Shown: positions 1 to 7,362 of the stretch, one piece after another
Numbering within the stretch: the first letter of the stretch is position 1
Layout: every line of letters starts with the position of its first letter
Virus record (IMG/VR): IMGVR_UViG_3300049255_000538
Span: 1-33,448 of that record
Strand: one strand, 5' to 3'
Length of the DNA stretch: 33,448 nt
Origin: a virus
The notes under the pieces: generated by a model
Told to the model about the DNA's origin: nothing
Databases searched by the model: none
What the model saw: only the letters and a program-made list of their open reading frames with translations
Program-made: the position numbers and the translations under genes

Positions 1-438
1 ATGGCGATCAGTGGAATTCGGGACCTGATCCCGAGCCCGAGCATACTCCTGACCGTCGGGCTGTCGAGCCTGGTTGGCGGGGCGGTGGCGATCGGCGTAT
101 CCGGCCGGTTGGGCGACCCCGCCGGCCCGCCGGCACCCCCGCAAGACGCGCACTTCGTCAAGGTCGGCCGGGCGTATCTTCCCGGGCTGGGGAAGGCCTA
201 TGCCGCAGCCTGGGAGGAAGGGGCCAAAGGCCTCGAGGCCGGGCAGCCCGTCTCTGCCGCCATCGCGGTTGTGGGCAAGGCCTGGGATGTGAACCGAGCC
301 CAGCTTTTCGATCGGATGGCGACCCCCGAGTTCGCCAGGATCATCCCGGAATCGCAGAAGGACGCCGACGTCACGTCTCAACAGCGCGCGGCCATGGCTG
401 CGGCCTGGCGCGGCTTCGCATCGGGCCTCGGCAATTAA
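1..438 (+). CDS. Small membrane-anchored protein of unknown function
   Basis: This encodes 145 residues from an ATG at the first base of the window, so no ribosome binding site is visible and the true start could lie upstream. Residues about 14-34 are hydrophobic and Gly/Ala/Val-rich, consistent with one membrane segment or an uncleaved signal anchor. A short Pro-rich linker (GPPAPP) follows, and then a soluble, Ala-rich, mostly helical-looking C-terminal region. I do not recognise the family. It stands before a peptidase-like gene and other membrane-anchored proteins. A role in an envelope or lysis cluster is possible from position alone. Confidence 0.6.
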   Translation: MAISGIRDLIPSPSILLTVGLSSLVGGAVAIGVSGRLGDPAGPPAPPQDAHFVKVGRAYLPGLGKAYAAAWEEGAKGLEAGQPVSAAIAVVGKAWDVNRAQLFDRMATPEFARIIPESQKDADVTSQQRAAMAAAWRGFASGLGN

Positions 439-492
439 CTTCCGGGGGACGGAGGCTATGGGCCAGTGAAGTCTCACTTCTTCGTGCCTATT

Positions 493-527
493 CCTCGTCC
501 CTGGCCCCTCGTCCCTATCCCCTAGAG
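493..527 (+). repeat. Heptad-periodic leader tract before the peptidase-like gene
   Basis: Five consecutive 7-base units read CCTCGTC, CCTGGCC, CCTCGTC, CCTATCC and CCTAGAG. They are followed by GAGCGAAGCGA (529-539) and the ATG at 545. The first three bases of each unit are constant and the last four vary. The tract lies between the two genes and has no ORF of its own. Comparable tracts with other units precede several other genes in this window. Confidence 0.7.
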
Positions 528-544
528 CGAGCGAAGCGAGCGAT

Positions 545-1444
545 ATGAGCGACGAAATGTTGTATGCCCACCTGTATGGTTGGCGAGGCGTGGATGACCT
601 CCAGCGCGCCTTCGCCGGACAATTTCCCAAGCTGGCGCAGTCCGCTCCCCACCTGGTGGGAGGGCCGGCCCCGACCGAGCCGGTCCTGCTCTACAAGGCG
701 TGGCGGGACGTGCTCGGCAATGACCCGGCCTATCCGGCCCAGCAGATCGGCGACTGCGTGTCGTTCGGCCACGGGCACGGCAACGACTTGCTCCAGTGCA
801 TCGAGATCGGCCTGGGGGCGCCGGCGGTCTTCCAGGAGACGGATACCGAGTTCATCTACGGGACGTCGCGGGAGGTCGCCGGGATCCTGGGGCGCCAGGA
901 TGGGTCGTACGGCGCGGCCGCGGTCAAGGCGATGATGACGGTCGGGATGGTAAGCCGGGCGATGCTGGGGAGTGACGGCAGCTACTCCGGGCAGAGGGCC
1001 AAGGCGTGGGGCCTCTCCGGCGCGCCCGCGTCCGTCAAGCAAGAGGCCGGGGCGTTCAAGCTCGGGTCGTCGGCGCAGGTCTCGACCTGGGACGAACTGG
1101 TCGCGGCGCTGCAGAACGGCTATCCCGTCACGATCTGCACCGCCCAGGGCTTCACGCTGGAACGCGACTCCGACGGCTTCTGCAAGGCCCGGGGCCGTTG
1201 GGGTCATTGCATGTTCATCGCGGGGATTCGGTTCGATCGGCCGGGAGCGTGCATCATCCAGAGCTGGGGCCCGGACACTCCCAGCGGCGCCCAGGCCCTC
1301 GGCCAGCCGAGCTTCTCATTCTGGGCCGATCGGTCGGTCATTGAGCGGATCCTCGGCGAGGGGGATAGCTGGGCACTTTCGAAGTCTCCGGCGTTCGAGA
1401 AGCGCGAGCTCCCGCCGGCCTGGAGATACCACGACGCCGCCTGA
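545..1444 (+). CDS. Papain-like (C1-type) cysteine peptidase relative
   Basis: This is a 299-residue protein with the layout of a papain-fold peptidase. Q66/Q67 and C71 lie in QQIGDCVSFG, matching the oxyanion Gln and catalytic Cys. H221 lies in GRWGHCMFI, matching the catalytic His block. QSWGP at 239-243 stands where papain enzymes have NSWG, so the usual Asn is replaced by Gln. Between the Cys and His blocks is an IYGTSRE segment like that seen in C1-type proteins. No signal peptide is evident. In a phage it could process virion proteins or act in lysis; neither is shown. The start at 545 is the first ATG after a GAGCGAAGCGA leader and lacks a clear Shine-Dalgarno sequence. The fold call is fairly firm; activity is uncertain because of the Asn-to-Gln change. 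Confidence 0.72.
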   Translation: MSDEMLYAHLYGWRGVDDLQRAFAGQFPKLAQSAPHLVGGPAPTEPVLLYKAWRDVLGNDPAYPAQQIGDCVSFGHGHGNDLLQCIEIGLGAPAVFQETDTEFIYGTSREVAGILGRQDGSYGAAAVKAMMTVGMVSRAMLGSDGSYSGQRAKAWGLSGAPASVKQEAGAFKLGSSAQVSTWDELVAALQNGYPVTICTAQGFTLERDSDGFCKARGRWGHCMFIAGIRFDRPGACIIQSWGPDTPSGAQALGQPSFSFWADRSVIERILGEGDSWALSKSPAFEKRELPPAWRYHDAA

Positions 1445-1451
1445 ATCGTCT

Positions 1452-1479
1452 TTGGTCATTGGTCCTGAGTCCTGGGTGA
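1452..1479 (+). repeat. Short heptad-periodic tract after the peptidase-like gene
   Basis: Four 7-base units (TTGGTCA, TTGGTCC, TGAGTCC, TGGGTGA) begin a few bases after the peptidase-like stop codon. They open the 144-base spacer before the next gene, whose other end carries a second heptad tract. Confidence 0.55.
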
Positions 1480-1541
1480 GGGCTTGCCCACCTCGCGGCT
1501 TCGGCCATCGTTAATGGCCTCGATTCGTGGCAAGCCTCTCG

Positions 1542-1590
1542 ACGAATGACGCACGACGGACAACGCACGACGGACAAAGGACAAACGAAT
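1542..1590 (+). repeat. Seven-unit heptad-periodic leader that includes the Shine-Dalgarno
   Basis: Seven consecutive 7-base units lead up to the ATG at 1589: ACGAATG, ACGCACG, ACGGACA, ACGCACG, ACGGACA, AAGGACA and AACGAAT. The sixth unit contains AAGGA (1577-1581), seven bases before the start codon, so the repeat appears to supply the ribosome binding site. The 14-base pair of units ACGCACG+ACGGACA occurs twice in a row. Confidence 0.75.
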
Positions 1591-2098
1591 GAACGGCCTC
1601 TTCGTCCTCGCCCAAGCCGTGGCCAACGTCGATCCGAACGCAATCGGCGTGTCGGTCACCAGCCTGATCGGTTCCCTGGGTGCGGCCGGTGCGGCCGTCG
1701 CCGTCACCTACTACTTCCTCGGCTTCCTCCGCAACGAAGGACAGAAGCAGGATCGTATCTTCTCGGAGTTCCGTGACTATCACGCCGAGTCCCAGAAGAA
1801 GTTCCAGGATCAACTCGATCGGCTCGCCGACCGGCAGGAGAATTTCCAGCGCGGCTTCCAGGATCAAGTCTCCCGGATGGCCGAGACGCAGAATTCGCTT
1901 CTGCGCGACTGCATCATGGCGATGAAGGCCGTGGAGAAGACCCTGGATAACTCGACCGCGACGGTCCACGGGATGGAGAAGGCCATCGGAGGCCTTCAGG
2001 TCTCCATGAACGGCATCGACGTCATGATCCGCCGAATGATCGAGGTCGGGGTGGACTCGAAGAAGATGTCCCCGACTCCCATGTCCCGGGAGACCTAG
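1589..2098 (+). CDS. Membrane-anchored coiled-coil protein
   Basis: This encodes 169 residues. Residues about 21-48 form a Gly/Ala/Val-rich membrane segment. A long, charged, Gln-rich helical region follows (about 50-110) with the repeated pattern KFQDQLDRLADRQ / FQRGFQDQVSRMAETQ, which suggests a coiled coil. The C-terminal third is also helical. The ATG is backed by AAGGA seven bases upstream. The gene ends in TAG two bases before the GTG of the next gene, which is also a membrane-anchored coiled-coil protein, so the two are probably translated together. The topology (one membrane anchor plus a long coil) fits spanin-like or holin-accessory proteins, but there is no diagnostic motif. Confidence 0.65.
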   Translation: MNGLFVLAQAVANVDPNAIGVSVTSLIGSLGAAGAAVAVTYYFLGFLRNEGQKQDRIFSEFRDYHAESQKKFQDQLDRLADRQENFQRGFQDQVSRMAETQNSLLRDCIMAMKAVEKTLDNSTATVHGMEKAIGGLQVSMNGIDVMIRRMIEVGVDSKKMSPTPMSRET

Positions 2099-2100
2099 CC

Positions 2101-2409
2101 GTGAATCGAGCTGAACGAGGCCCGCTGCTGCTGATCGTCGCCGGCGTCCTGCTGCTGCTGGCGGTGGTCGCCTACTTGATCAACGATGCCGAGGACCAGT
2201 CCCGGCGGGTAGAGGCGACCTACGAGCGCCACGCCCTCGATGCGCAGACGCGTCGATCGATCTCGGAGATGAGGGCGCTGCGGGACGAGAACAATGAGAT
2301 CCGCCTGGATAGGGAAGGCATCCGCGGTCAGCAGCAGGAGATCCTCAAGTCCGTGAAGCGGATCCAGGGGTTGCTGGAGGCGGCGCCCCCGGCCGCGGCC
2401 AATCGCTGA
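2101..2409 (+). CDS. Single-pass coiled-coil protein, spanin-like topology
   Basis: This 102-residue protein starts with GTG at 2101. GGGAG at 2088-2092 sits eight bases upstream and supports that start. Residues 8-27 are a Leu/Val/Ala-rich membrane segment. The rest is highly charged and helical, with heptad-like spacing of hydrophobic residues, ending in an Ala/Pro-rich tail. An N-terminal anchor followed by a coil of about 70 residues is the general form of an inner-membrane spanin (Rz type). No overlapping lipoprotein (Rz1) partner was found, so this is inference from shape and from the neighbouring holin-like gene. Confidence 0.6.
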   Translation: MNRAERGPLLLIVAGVLLLLAVVAYLINDAEDQSRRVEATYERHALDAQTRRSISEMRALRDENNEIRLDREGIRGQQQEILKSVKRIQGLLEAAPPAAANR

Positions 2410-2568
2410 GGGCGAGGTTGCTTCAGCCCGCCGTGAGGGCCGCGGCGTCATCGCCATGGGGGCTATAGATCGGGGCGGAGCGTCATATCGAGCGGTCCGC
2501 CCGGCGCGAGTCCGTGGGCATCGTCGCGGACCGGTCCTCCATCGCCGAGGGCGCGATGTGGCGGAGCA

Positions 2569-2591
2569 CGAATTACCACCCAAATAATTCG
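2569..2591 (+). promoter_or_regulatory. AT-rich 7-bp inverted repeat abutting the holin-like start
   Basis: CGAATTA (2569-2575) and TAATTCG (2585-2591) are perfect inverted copies around a 9-base spacer, in otherwise GC-rich DNA. The right arm ends on the first G of GAGG (2591-2594), the ribosome binding site for the ATG at 2602. In RNA it would form a small hairpin next to the ribosome site; in DNA it could be an operator. The preceding spacer (2410-2568, about 160 bases) contains no other feature I can support. Confidence 0.45.
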
Positions 2592-2601
2592 AGGTATGCA
2601 C

Positions 2602-2901
2602 ATGAGTTTTGTTGCAATCCTGCTCGCGTTGCTCGAGGCGTGCAAGACCATTCTTCCGGTGATCCTGGCGGTTCTTTCGGGGTTGTTGATGATCCTCACC
2701 AAGACCCTCGGCTGGGGAATCTCGGAGACCTTCCAGGCACTGGCCTTCGTCTTCGGCGGGGCCAGCGTCGTCGGGCTGAAGGGCGTGATGGCCGAGCTCT
2801 CCACCCTGGCGCAGGCCATCCATGTCCGGGTGGCGGGCACCGGCACCGGCACCAGCCCGGCCGCGGGCACCGGCACCGGGCAGGAGGCCAAGGCGAATTG
2901 A
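2602..2901 (+). CDS. Holin-like small membrane protein
   Basis: I place the start at ATG 2602 because GAGG at 2591-2594 is seven bases upstream; the alternative ATG at 2596 is too close to it. The 99-residue product has two hydrophobic stretches (about 2-35 and 43-62). A short amphipathic section follows, then a low-complexity GTGTGT/AAGTGTGQ tail coded by tandem GGCACCGGC-type repeats (about 2836-2880). Small size and two membrane segments fit a holin, as does its place after two membrane-anchored coiled-coil genes and before a terminator-like hairpin. Many unrelated small membrane proteins look the same, so the call is tentative. Confidence 0.5.
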   Translation: MSFVAILLALLEACKTILPVILAVLSGLLMILTKTLGWGISETFQALAFVFGGASVVGLKGVMAELSTLAQAIHVRVAGTGTGTSPAAGTGTGQEAKAN

Positions 2902-2907
2902 CGGAGC

Positions 2908-2967
2908 GGGGGGGCTCCCCGGCATGCTCGGCCGGATCGGTCGGGCGAAGGAGCGGGGAGCCCCCCC
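2908..2967 (+). terminator. Strong GC hairpin separating the first cluster from the packaging genes
   Basis: GGGGGGGCTCCCCG (2908-2921) is perfectly complementary to CGGGGAGCCCCCCC (2954-2967), a 14-bp stem with a 32-base loop. It begins seven bases after the holin-like stop codon. There is no T-tract after the stem, so it is not a textbook intrinsic terminator. It could instead slow transcription, protect the 3' end of the upstream message, or act with Rho. The remaining 80 bases before the next gene hold only the GAGGTGATC ribosome site. Confidence 0.5.
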
Positions 2968-3048
2968 ATCGGCGTGTGGTGCATCTCCGAGAGCGACCGG
3001 CTTGCGGGACAAGGCGGGCTGGTCGCGGATGGAATGAGGTGATCGGAC

Positions 3049-3429
3049 GTGTCCCGAATTTCCGGTGAGGCCGAAGTCGCGCCGCGAGACAGTTTGGCTG
3101 CGCAGATCTTCGCGGCCGGGGCCCTAAACCTCCGAGCCCTCGGCCTGCTCGAGGAGGGGGGCGTACTCAACCTGACGGGCGTGCTGTGTCATCTCCTGGC
3201 CCTGGAGGACGGGTCGGGGAAGTCCTGGGGGCAGCGGTTGAGCGAGATCTGGATCGCCAGCGCCCTGAGCGGGAATCCCCGGGCGATCGAGGACATTCTC
3301 GACCGGACCGACAAGGGGCGGCCGGCCCGGACGTCGGCCGCGGTGGCTGCTCCGGGCATCGACGATCAGACGGCCAGCAAGATCCTGGAGGTTCTCTGTG
3401 GTCGGGGAGAAGATGCGACGGGCGATTGA
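3049..3429 (+). CDS. Terminase small subunit candidate
   Basis: This encodes 126 residues from a GTG start, supported by GAGGTGATC (3036-3044), an unusually long match to the 16S anti-Shine-Dalgarno. The central segment (about 44-88) is helical and reads like small-terminase or terminase-associated DNA-binding proteins, with an AIEDILDRTDKGRPA stretch close to the AIKEILDR-type motif of such proteins. The last 32 bases overlap the large terminase gene, the usual neighbour of a small subunit. The N-terminus lacks a clear helix-turn-helix. Position and overlap are the best support; sequence support is moderate. Confidence 0.6.
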   Translation: MSRISGEAEVAPRDSLAAQIFAAGALNLRALGLLEEGGVLNLTGVLCHLLALEDGSGKSWGQRLSEIWIASALSGNPRAIEDILDRTDKGRPARTSAAVAAPGIDDQTASKILEVLCGRGEDATGD

Positions 3430-4975
3430 GGGGATCGAGCAGGCCCGGGGCCGTCGGCCGCTGAACCGGCGGGATCTCGAGCGATGGGTTCTGGCATTCA
3501 CGGGTGTCCGAGTGCCGGGGCGGGCTGTCTGTCGCGGTCATACCGCCCCACTTGACATGTTCGCCCGGCAGGTGCTCGAGCGGCCGGCCCTGGCGCTCTG
3601 GCATGGGCCGCGCGGGAGCGGTAAGAGCTTCCTCTCGGCGATCGATACGCACCTCGCCAGCCGGTTCCACCCCCGTCACGAGACCCGGATTCTGGGCGGC
3701 TCGCTGGCGCAGTCGGAGCAGATTCATCAGGCGTTGCGCGAAGCGGTGGTGCATGGCCGAGGCCCGATGGGGGAGTCGGACGCCGGCAGCATCGCCCGGC
3801 TGCTCAAGAGCGAGGTGCATTATCACAACCGAAGCGAGGTCTCGATCCTGGCGGCGTCCGCGACGTCGGTGCGTGGCCCGCACGTGCCGAGCCTCAAGCT
3901 CGATGAGGTCGACGAGATTGCTCCCGAGATCCGCGATAGCGCCATCGGCATGGCCATGGAAGTTCGGGGATGTCGATCGTCGGTGCTGATGACCTCGACC
4001 TGGCACCGGGTGGCTGGCCCGATGGCCGAGCTGATCGAGCGGGGACGAGAAGGAGCCTTCCCGGTCGATACGTTCTGCGCCTTCGAGGTCCTGGAGCGAT
4101 GCCCCGAGGAGCGGAGCGGTCCGCGGCTGGAGAATTGCCCCGGATGTCCTCTGGCGGCCTGGTGCCATTCGGATCGCGATTCGCACCCGTCCGGCTTGCC
4201 GAAGGCCAAGCGTTCGGCGGGGCATTATACCATCGACTCGTTGATTCAGAAGGTCCGGGCGGTCAGCCTCGGCGTCTTCGAGTCGGATTACCTGTGCCTG
4301 CGTCCGCGGGCCGCGGGTGTGTGGTTCTCGATGTTCGACGAGACGGGCCACGTGAGCCAGTCGGCCGAGTTCAACCCGGGTTGGCCGGTGCACCTGGCGA
4401 TCGACCCGGGGGTCCACACCGGCGCGATCTGGTTCCAGTCCGTGCCGCGGGTCGACGGCCGCGGCCATCGGATCATCGTCTTCGCCGACTACTTCGCCGA
4501 GGGGCTTTCGGCGGAGACCAATGCACGGGCGATCGTCGAGCAATCGCGGCAGCTCTGCGGGATCGGGATGGACCGGCTCCGCGTGTCGATGGATCCGGCC
4601 GGCAACGCGCGGACGGCGGTCGGGCCTACGGTGCGCGGCGAGTACGAGCGGGCCGGATGTCGGGGGAGGAACGGACTTGAGTCCTGGCCCTGCCTGCCCA
4701 AGGCCGACGGCCTGCAACTCGTCGAGGCCCTGCTCAAGTCGGCCGACGGCTCGATCAACCTGATCATTCACCCGAGGTGCCGGCGGCTGATCACGGCGCT
4801 GCGATGCTACGCCCGGGCGCGACGGGCCGATCAGTGGATGGACTACCCCGAAGACCCCCAGCACCCTCACGAAGACCTGGTCGACCCGCTCTGCGGCGGG
4901 TTGAAGCTGGACTTCCCCCAGGGACGTGCCCCGGAGCCGCAGTTCCGCCGGGTCTCGGCCCGATGGGCCCTGTGA
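3398..4975 (+). CDS. terL: Terminase large subunit (ATPase and nuclease)
   Basis: This is the DNA-packaging motor. The 525-residue protein starts at GTG 3398, six bases after GGAGG (3387-3391); an ATG at 3413 is less well spaced. ATPase: Walker A GPRGSGKS at 70-77, Walker B LKLDEVDE at 166-173 (D169, E170), and a TSTWH coupling motif near 199-203. Nuclease: acidic residues D336 (AIDPG), D399 (SMDPAGN) and D493/D496 (HEDLVDPL), as in the RNase H-like domain of terminases. Unusual: a Cys-rich insertion between the domains (C235, C247, C250, C256) that resembles a zinc- or iron-sulphur-binding knuckle. The length fits the family. It overlaps the small-subunit gene and is followed by a tiny membrane peptide and the portal gene. 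Confidence 0.92.
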   Translation: MVGEKMRRAIEGIEQARGRRPLNRRDLERWVLAFTGVRVPGRAVCRGHTAPLDMFARQVLERPALALWHGPRGSGKSFLSAIDTHLASRFHPRHETRILGGSLAQSEQIHQALREAVVHGRGPMGESDAGSIARLLKSEVHYHNRSEVSILAASATSVRGPHVPSLKLDEVDEIAPEIRDSAIGMAMEVRGCRSSVLMTSTWHRVAGPMAELIERGREGAFPVDTFCAFEVLERCPEERSGPRLENCPGCPLAAWCHSDRDSHPSGLPKAKRSAGHYTIDSLIQKVRAVSLGVFESDYLCLRPRAAGVWFSMFDETGHVSQSAEFNPGWPVHLAIDPGVHTGAIWFQSVPRVDGRGHRIIVFADYFAEGLSAETNARAIVEQSRQLCGIGMDRLRVSMDPAGNARTAVGPTVRGEYERAGCRGRNGLESWPCLPKADGLQLVEALLKSADGSINLIIHPRCRRLITALRCYARARRADQWMDYPEDPQHPHEDLVDPLCGGLKLDFPQGRAPEPQFRRVSARWAL

Positions 4976-5015
4976 TGCCCCGCGGGGGATCGCGGAGGGC
5001 CGAGTAGGAGAGACG

Positions 5016-5138
5016 ATGCGACTTCGCTATGCCTGGACCGACCTGCCGTTCTTCATCTTGGCGGTCGTGCTCCTCATCCCGCTGATCGTTCACCTGGCCG
5101 AGATCGTGATCGACTTCATCACGTCCACCGAGTTCTAA
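5016..5138 (+). CDS. 40-residue single-pass membrane peptide
   Basis: AGGAG at 5006-5010 lies five bases before the ATG, a very good ribosome site. The product begins MRLRYAWTDLPFFILAV; residues about 9-35 are almost entirely hydrophobic, with an FITSTEF tail. It fits exactly between the terminase and portal genes, with four bases to the portal ATG. The function is unknown. Its strong start signal and clean spacing suggest it is a real gene rather than a chance frame. Confidence 0.6.
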   Translation: MRLRYAWTDLPFFILAVVLLIPLIVHLAEIVIDFITSTEF

Positions 5139-5142
5139 ACCC

Positions 5143-7077
5143 ATGGCGATGGACTGGCTCCGAAAGACGACGGCTCCCCCGCCCGGCAAGGGCACCGGCT
5201 ACGACGGCCGCGCGGTGATCGCCACGGACGCAAGCGGGTCTCGGGCGAGGCGGAGCTCCGACCTGGACCTCGACGGCAAGCTGGTCGTCCAGCGGCGCCA
5301 TGTGGACTGGGTCGAGCATCAGATCCGATGGCGCTGGCTACTCGATTCGTTCGAGGGGGGCGAGCGGTACCGCAATGCCGTCTACGGCCCCGATCGCCGG
5401 GGGTTGCCGGCACGCAATCTGTTCCGGCACAAGCGCGAGTATCCTGACGCCCAGACGAACCCCAACTCCTATCAGGGATTCGCGGGGTTTCTTGGCTCGG
5501 TCAACGCTCAGACCCAGGACGTCGGATATGGCCCGTATCCGGGGATGATCGGCGCCGACCCGGCCGCGACGGCGCAGGACGACGACTATGAATACCGACG
5601 CAGCCGTACGCCGGTTCCGGAGTTCGTCGCGGAGGCCGTCGAGGTCCACCTGTCGAAGGTGTACGATCAGGAGGTGCGCCGGGAGGGAACCGACGACCTG
5701 GTGGCGTGGTGGCGGGACGTGGACGGCCGCGGTACCCCGGCCGACGATTGGATGCGCGAGACGGTCGCACCCTTGCTCCTCGTGCTCGGCTGCCTCGACG
5801 TCTGCCTCGATCATCCAAAGGCTCCGCCCGGTGAGAAGATCACGACGCGGGCCGACGAACTGCGGCTGGGGCTCGATCGCTGCGTGGCGAGCTACATCCT
5901 CCCCCAGAACATGGTCTGGTGGCGGCTGGACGCGGCGGGGCGATACCTCGAGTGCCTGGTCCGCGAGTATATCGACCCATCCGATCGGATCGATCACGGC
6001 AAGGTCCTCACCGCAATCGATCCGGAGGACCCGGGCAACATCGGGGAGGCCTGGCGCAAGGACTATGTCCGCTGGAGGCTGTGGCGCACCGACGAGTCGA
6101 TCGTGTTCTCGTACAACGGCGACGAGGTGCTCGAGCGGGTACCGCACTCGTTCGGCTGCGTCCCGATCGTACGGCTGGTGGACTTCCCCAAGCACCGCAC
6201 GCCGCACATCGGCAAGAGCCGGTACGAGGCGATCGCGGAGTACCAGCGCGAGTATTACAACCGCGACAGCGAGCTGATCCTGAGTGACACGCTCCAGGCC
6301 CACCCGTTCCTCTCGGGGGCGGAGGACTTCTGCAAGGCTGACAATACGCTGTCGGTCGGGCCGGGCTACATCCTGCCGATGAAGAAGAATCCCGAGGGTA
6401 AGGGCTACCAGGGTTGGGAGTTCGTCAGCCCGCCCAAGGACCCCGCTGAGTCGCTGCGGAGAAATAAGCAGGACATCATCGATCTGAAGGACCGGCGGGC
6501 CTGCCTGACGAAGCCGGCCGGCGCCGTGACGGGGGCAACCACGTCGCAATCGGGGATCTCCAAGCAGCTCGACGCCGTCGCCGGGCACAAGCTCCTGGTC
6601 TCGATCGCTAAGTCGCTGGCGAAGGCCGAGCGCCAGCTCGCCGAGTACGCCCTGGTGATCCTGCGCAACAGTCCGCTGGGGCGCGAGCTGCGAGATCAGA
6701 TCAAGGTTGTCTATCCGGCCCGCTTCGAGCTGTTCGCCGCGGCCGAGATGACCGAGAGCTTGCTCCAGCTCCAGACGGCGCTCGCCCGGGCCGGCGAGGC
6801 GCCCGATACCGAGCGGGAGATCCTCCAGACCATCGTCCGCCAGACCCTCCTTGGGTTGAGCGACGCCGATTACGCCCGCCTCGACGCGGAGATCGAGCTG
6901 ATGGTCGAGAGCAAGTCCCGGCTTAAAGAGAGGCCGAGGGAGATGGCGCCCGGGGGCATCACCTCGCACGTCGAGGCGATGGAGGGCCCGGGCTCCGCAG
7001 AGCAGGCGGCGGGCGAGGACCCCACCGGCCAATCGGGCGGCACGATGGTCAGCAACATGATCCCGAGCGTCATGTAA
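5143..7077 (+). CDS. Portal protein
   Basis: The portal is the dodecameric ring through which DNA enters the head and to which the tail attaches. The 644-residue product has the portal layout. An N-terminal region is followed by a wing with YILPQNMVWWRLDAAGRYLECLVREY (residues about 250-275), a segment with PHIGKSRYEAIAEYQREYYNRDSEL (about 348-372), and a stem-like helix around 465-500 (SQSGISKQLDAVAGHKLL, then KSLAKAERQLAEYALVI). A Gln/Gly-rich C-terminal tail follows. Its position directly after the large terminase and upstream of scaffold and capsid supports the call. The ATGs at 5143 and 5149 are both possible starts; neither has a strong ribosome site, so coupling to the upstream peptide is likely. 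Confidence 0.85.
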   Translation: MAMDWLRKTTAPPPGKGTGYDGRAVIATDASGSRARRSSDLDLDGKLVVQRRHVDWVEHQIRWRWLLDSFEGGERYRNAVYGPDRRGLPARNLFRHKREYPDAQTNPNSYQGFAGFLGSVNAQTQDVGYGPYPGMIGADPAATAQDDDYEYRRSRTPVPEFVAEAVEVHLSKVYDQEVRREGTDDLVAWWRDVDGRGTPADDWMRETVAPLLLVLGCLDVCLDHPKAPPGEKITTRADELRLGLDRCVASYILPQNMVWWRLDAAGRYLECLVREYIDPSDRIDHGKVLTAIDPEDPGNIGEAWRKDYVRWRLWRTDESIVFSYNGDEVLERVPHSFGCVPIVRLVDFPKHRTPHIGKSRYEAIAEYQREYYNRDSELILSDTLQAHPFLSGAEDFCKADNTLSVGPGYILPMKKNPEGKGYQGWEFVSPPKDPAESLRRNKQDIIDLKDRRACLTKPAGAVTGATTSQSGISKQLDAVAGHKLLVSIAKSLAKAERQLAEYALVILRNSPLGRELRDQIKVVYPARFELFAAAEMTESLLQLQTALARAGEAPDTEREILQTIVRQTLLGLSDADYARLDAEIELMVESKSRLKERPREMAPGGITSHVEAMEGPGSAEQAAGEDPTGQSGGTMVSNMIPSVM

Positions 7078-7127
7078 ACGTTCTTGAGTGACGCCCCGAG
7101 GTGAGTGCAGCGAACCGGGAGGACACC

Positions 7128-7355
7128 ATGCCGAACCTGACCCCCGTCCAGGCCCAATGGCTCACGCTGGCGTTCGTGATGGCCGTCACGGCGCTGGTGC
7201 TCGGCTACGACGTGCTGGCGATCCGCTCATGGGGCGTTGAGGCCTCGATCTCGCGCGTCATGCGCCGACTGTTCGGGGCCAGCCCGACGCTGTTCGTGGT
7301 GATGGTGTTCTGGCTGGGCATCCTGGTCGGCCACATCTGGCTGCCGACGGAGTGA
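7128..7355 (+). CDS. 75-residue two-pass membrane protein
   Basis: The start at ATG 7128 is favoured over the upstream GTG 7101 because GGGAGG (7117-7122) lies five bases before it. The product has two hydrophobic stretches (about 10-32 and 53-71) separated by a basic loop containing RVMRRLFG, and ends WLPTE. I do not recognise the family. Two-helix topology would suit a holin, but it stands between portal and head genes rather than with lysis genes. It ends seven bases before the next gene. Confidence 0.65.
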   Translation: MPNLTPVQAQWLTLAFVMAVTALVLGYDVLAIRSWGVEASISRVMRRLFGASPTLFVVMVFWLGILVGHIWLPTE

Positions 7356-7362
7356 ACGAATC

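Noticed and set aside
439-492. Small hairpin AGTGA/TCACT near 466 followed by T-rich bases as a terminator
   Set aside because: The stem is only five base pairs and the T-content is weak; chance occurrence is likely.
3167-4870. Long open frame on the minus strand opposite the large terminase (and similar ones opposite the portal, 5338-7032, and the giant fibre, 25453-27537)
   Set aside because: These are expected in GC-rich DNA where the third codon position is mostly G or C. The products are Arg/Asp/Pro-rich with no motif, and the plus-strand genes carry clear family motifs.
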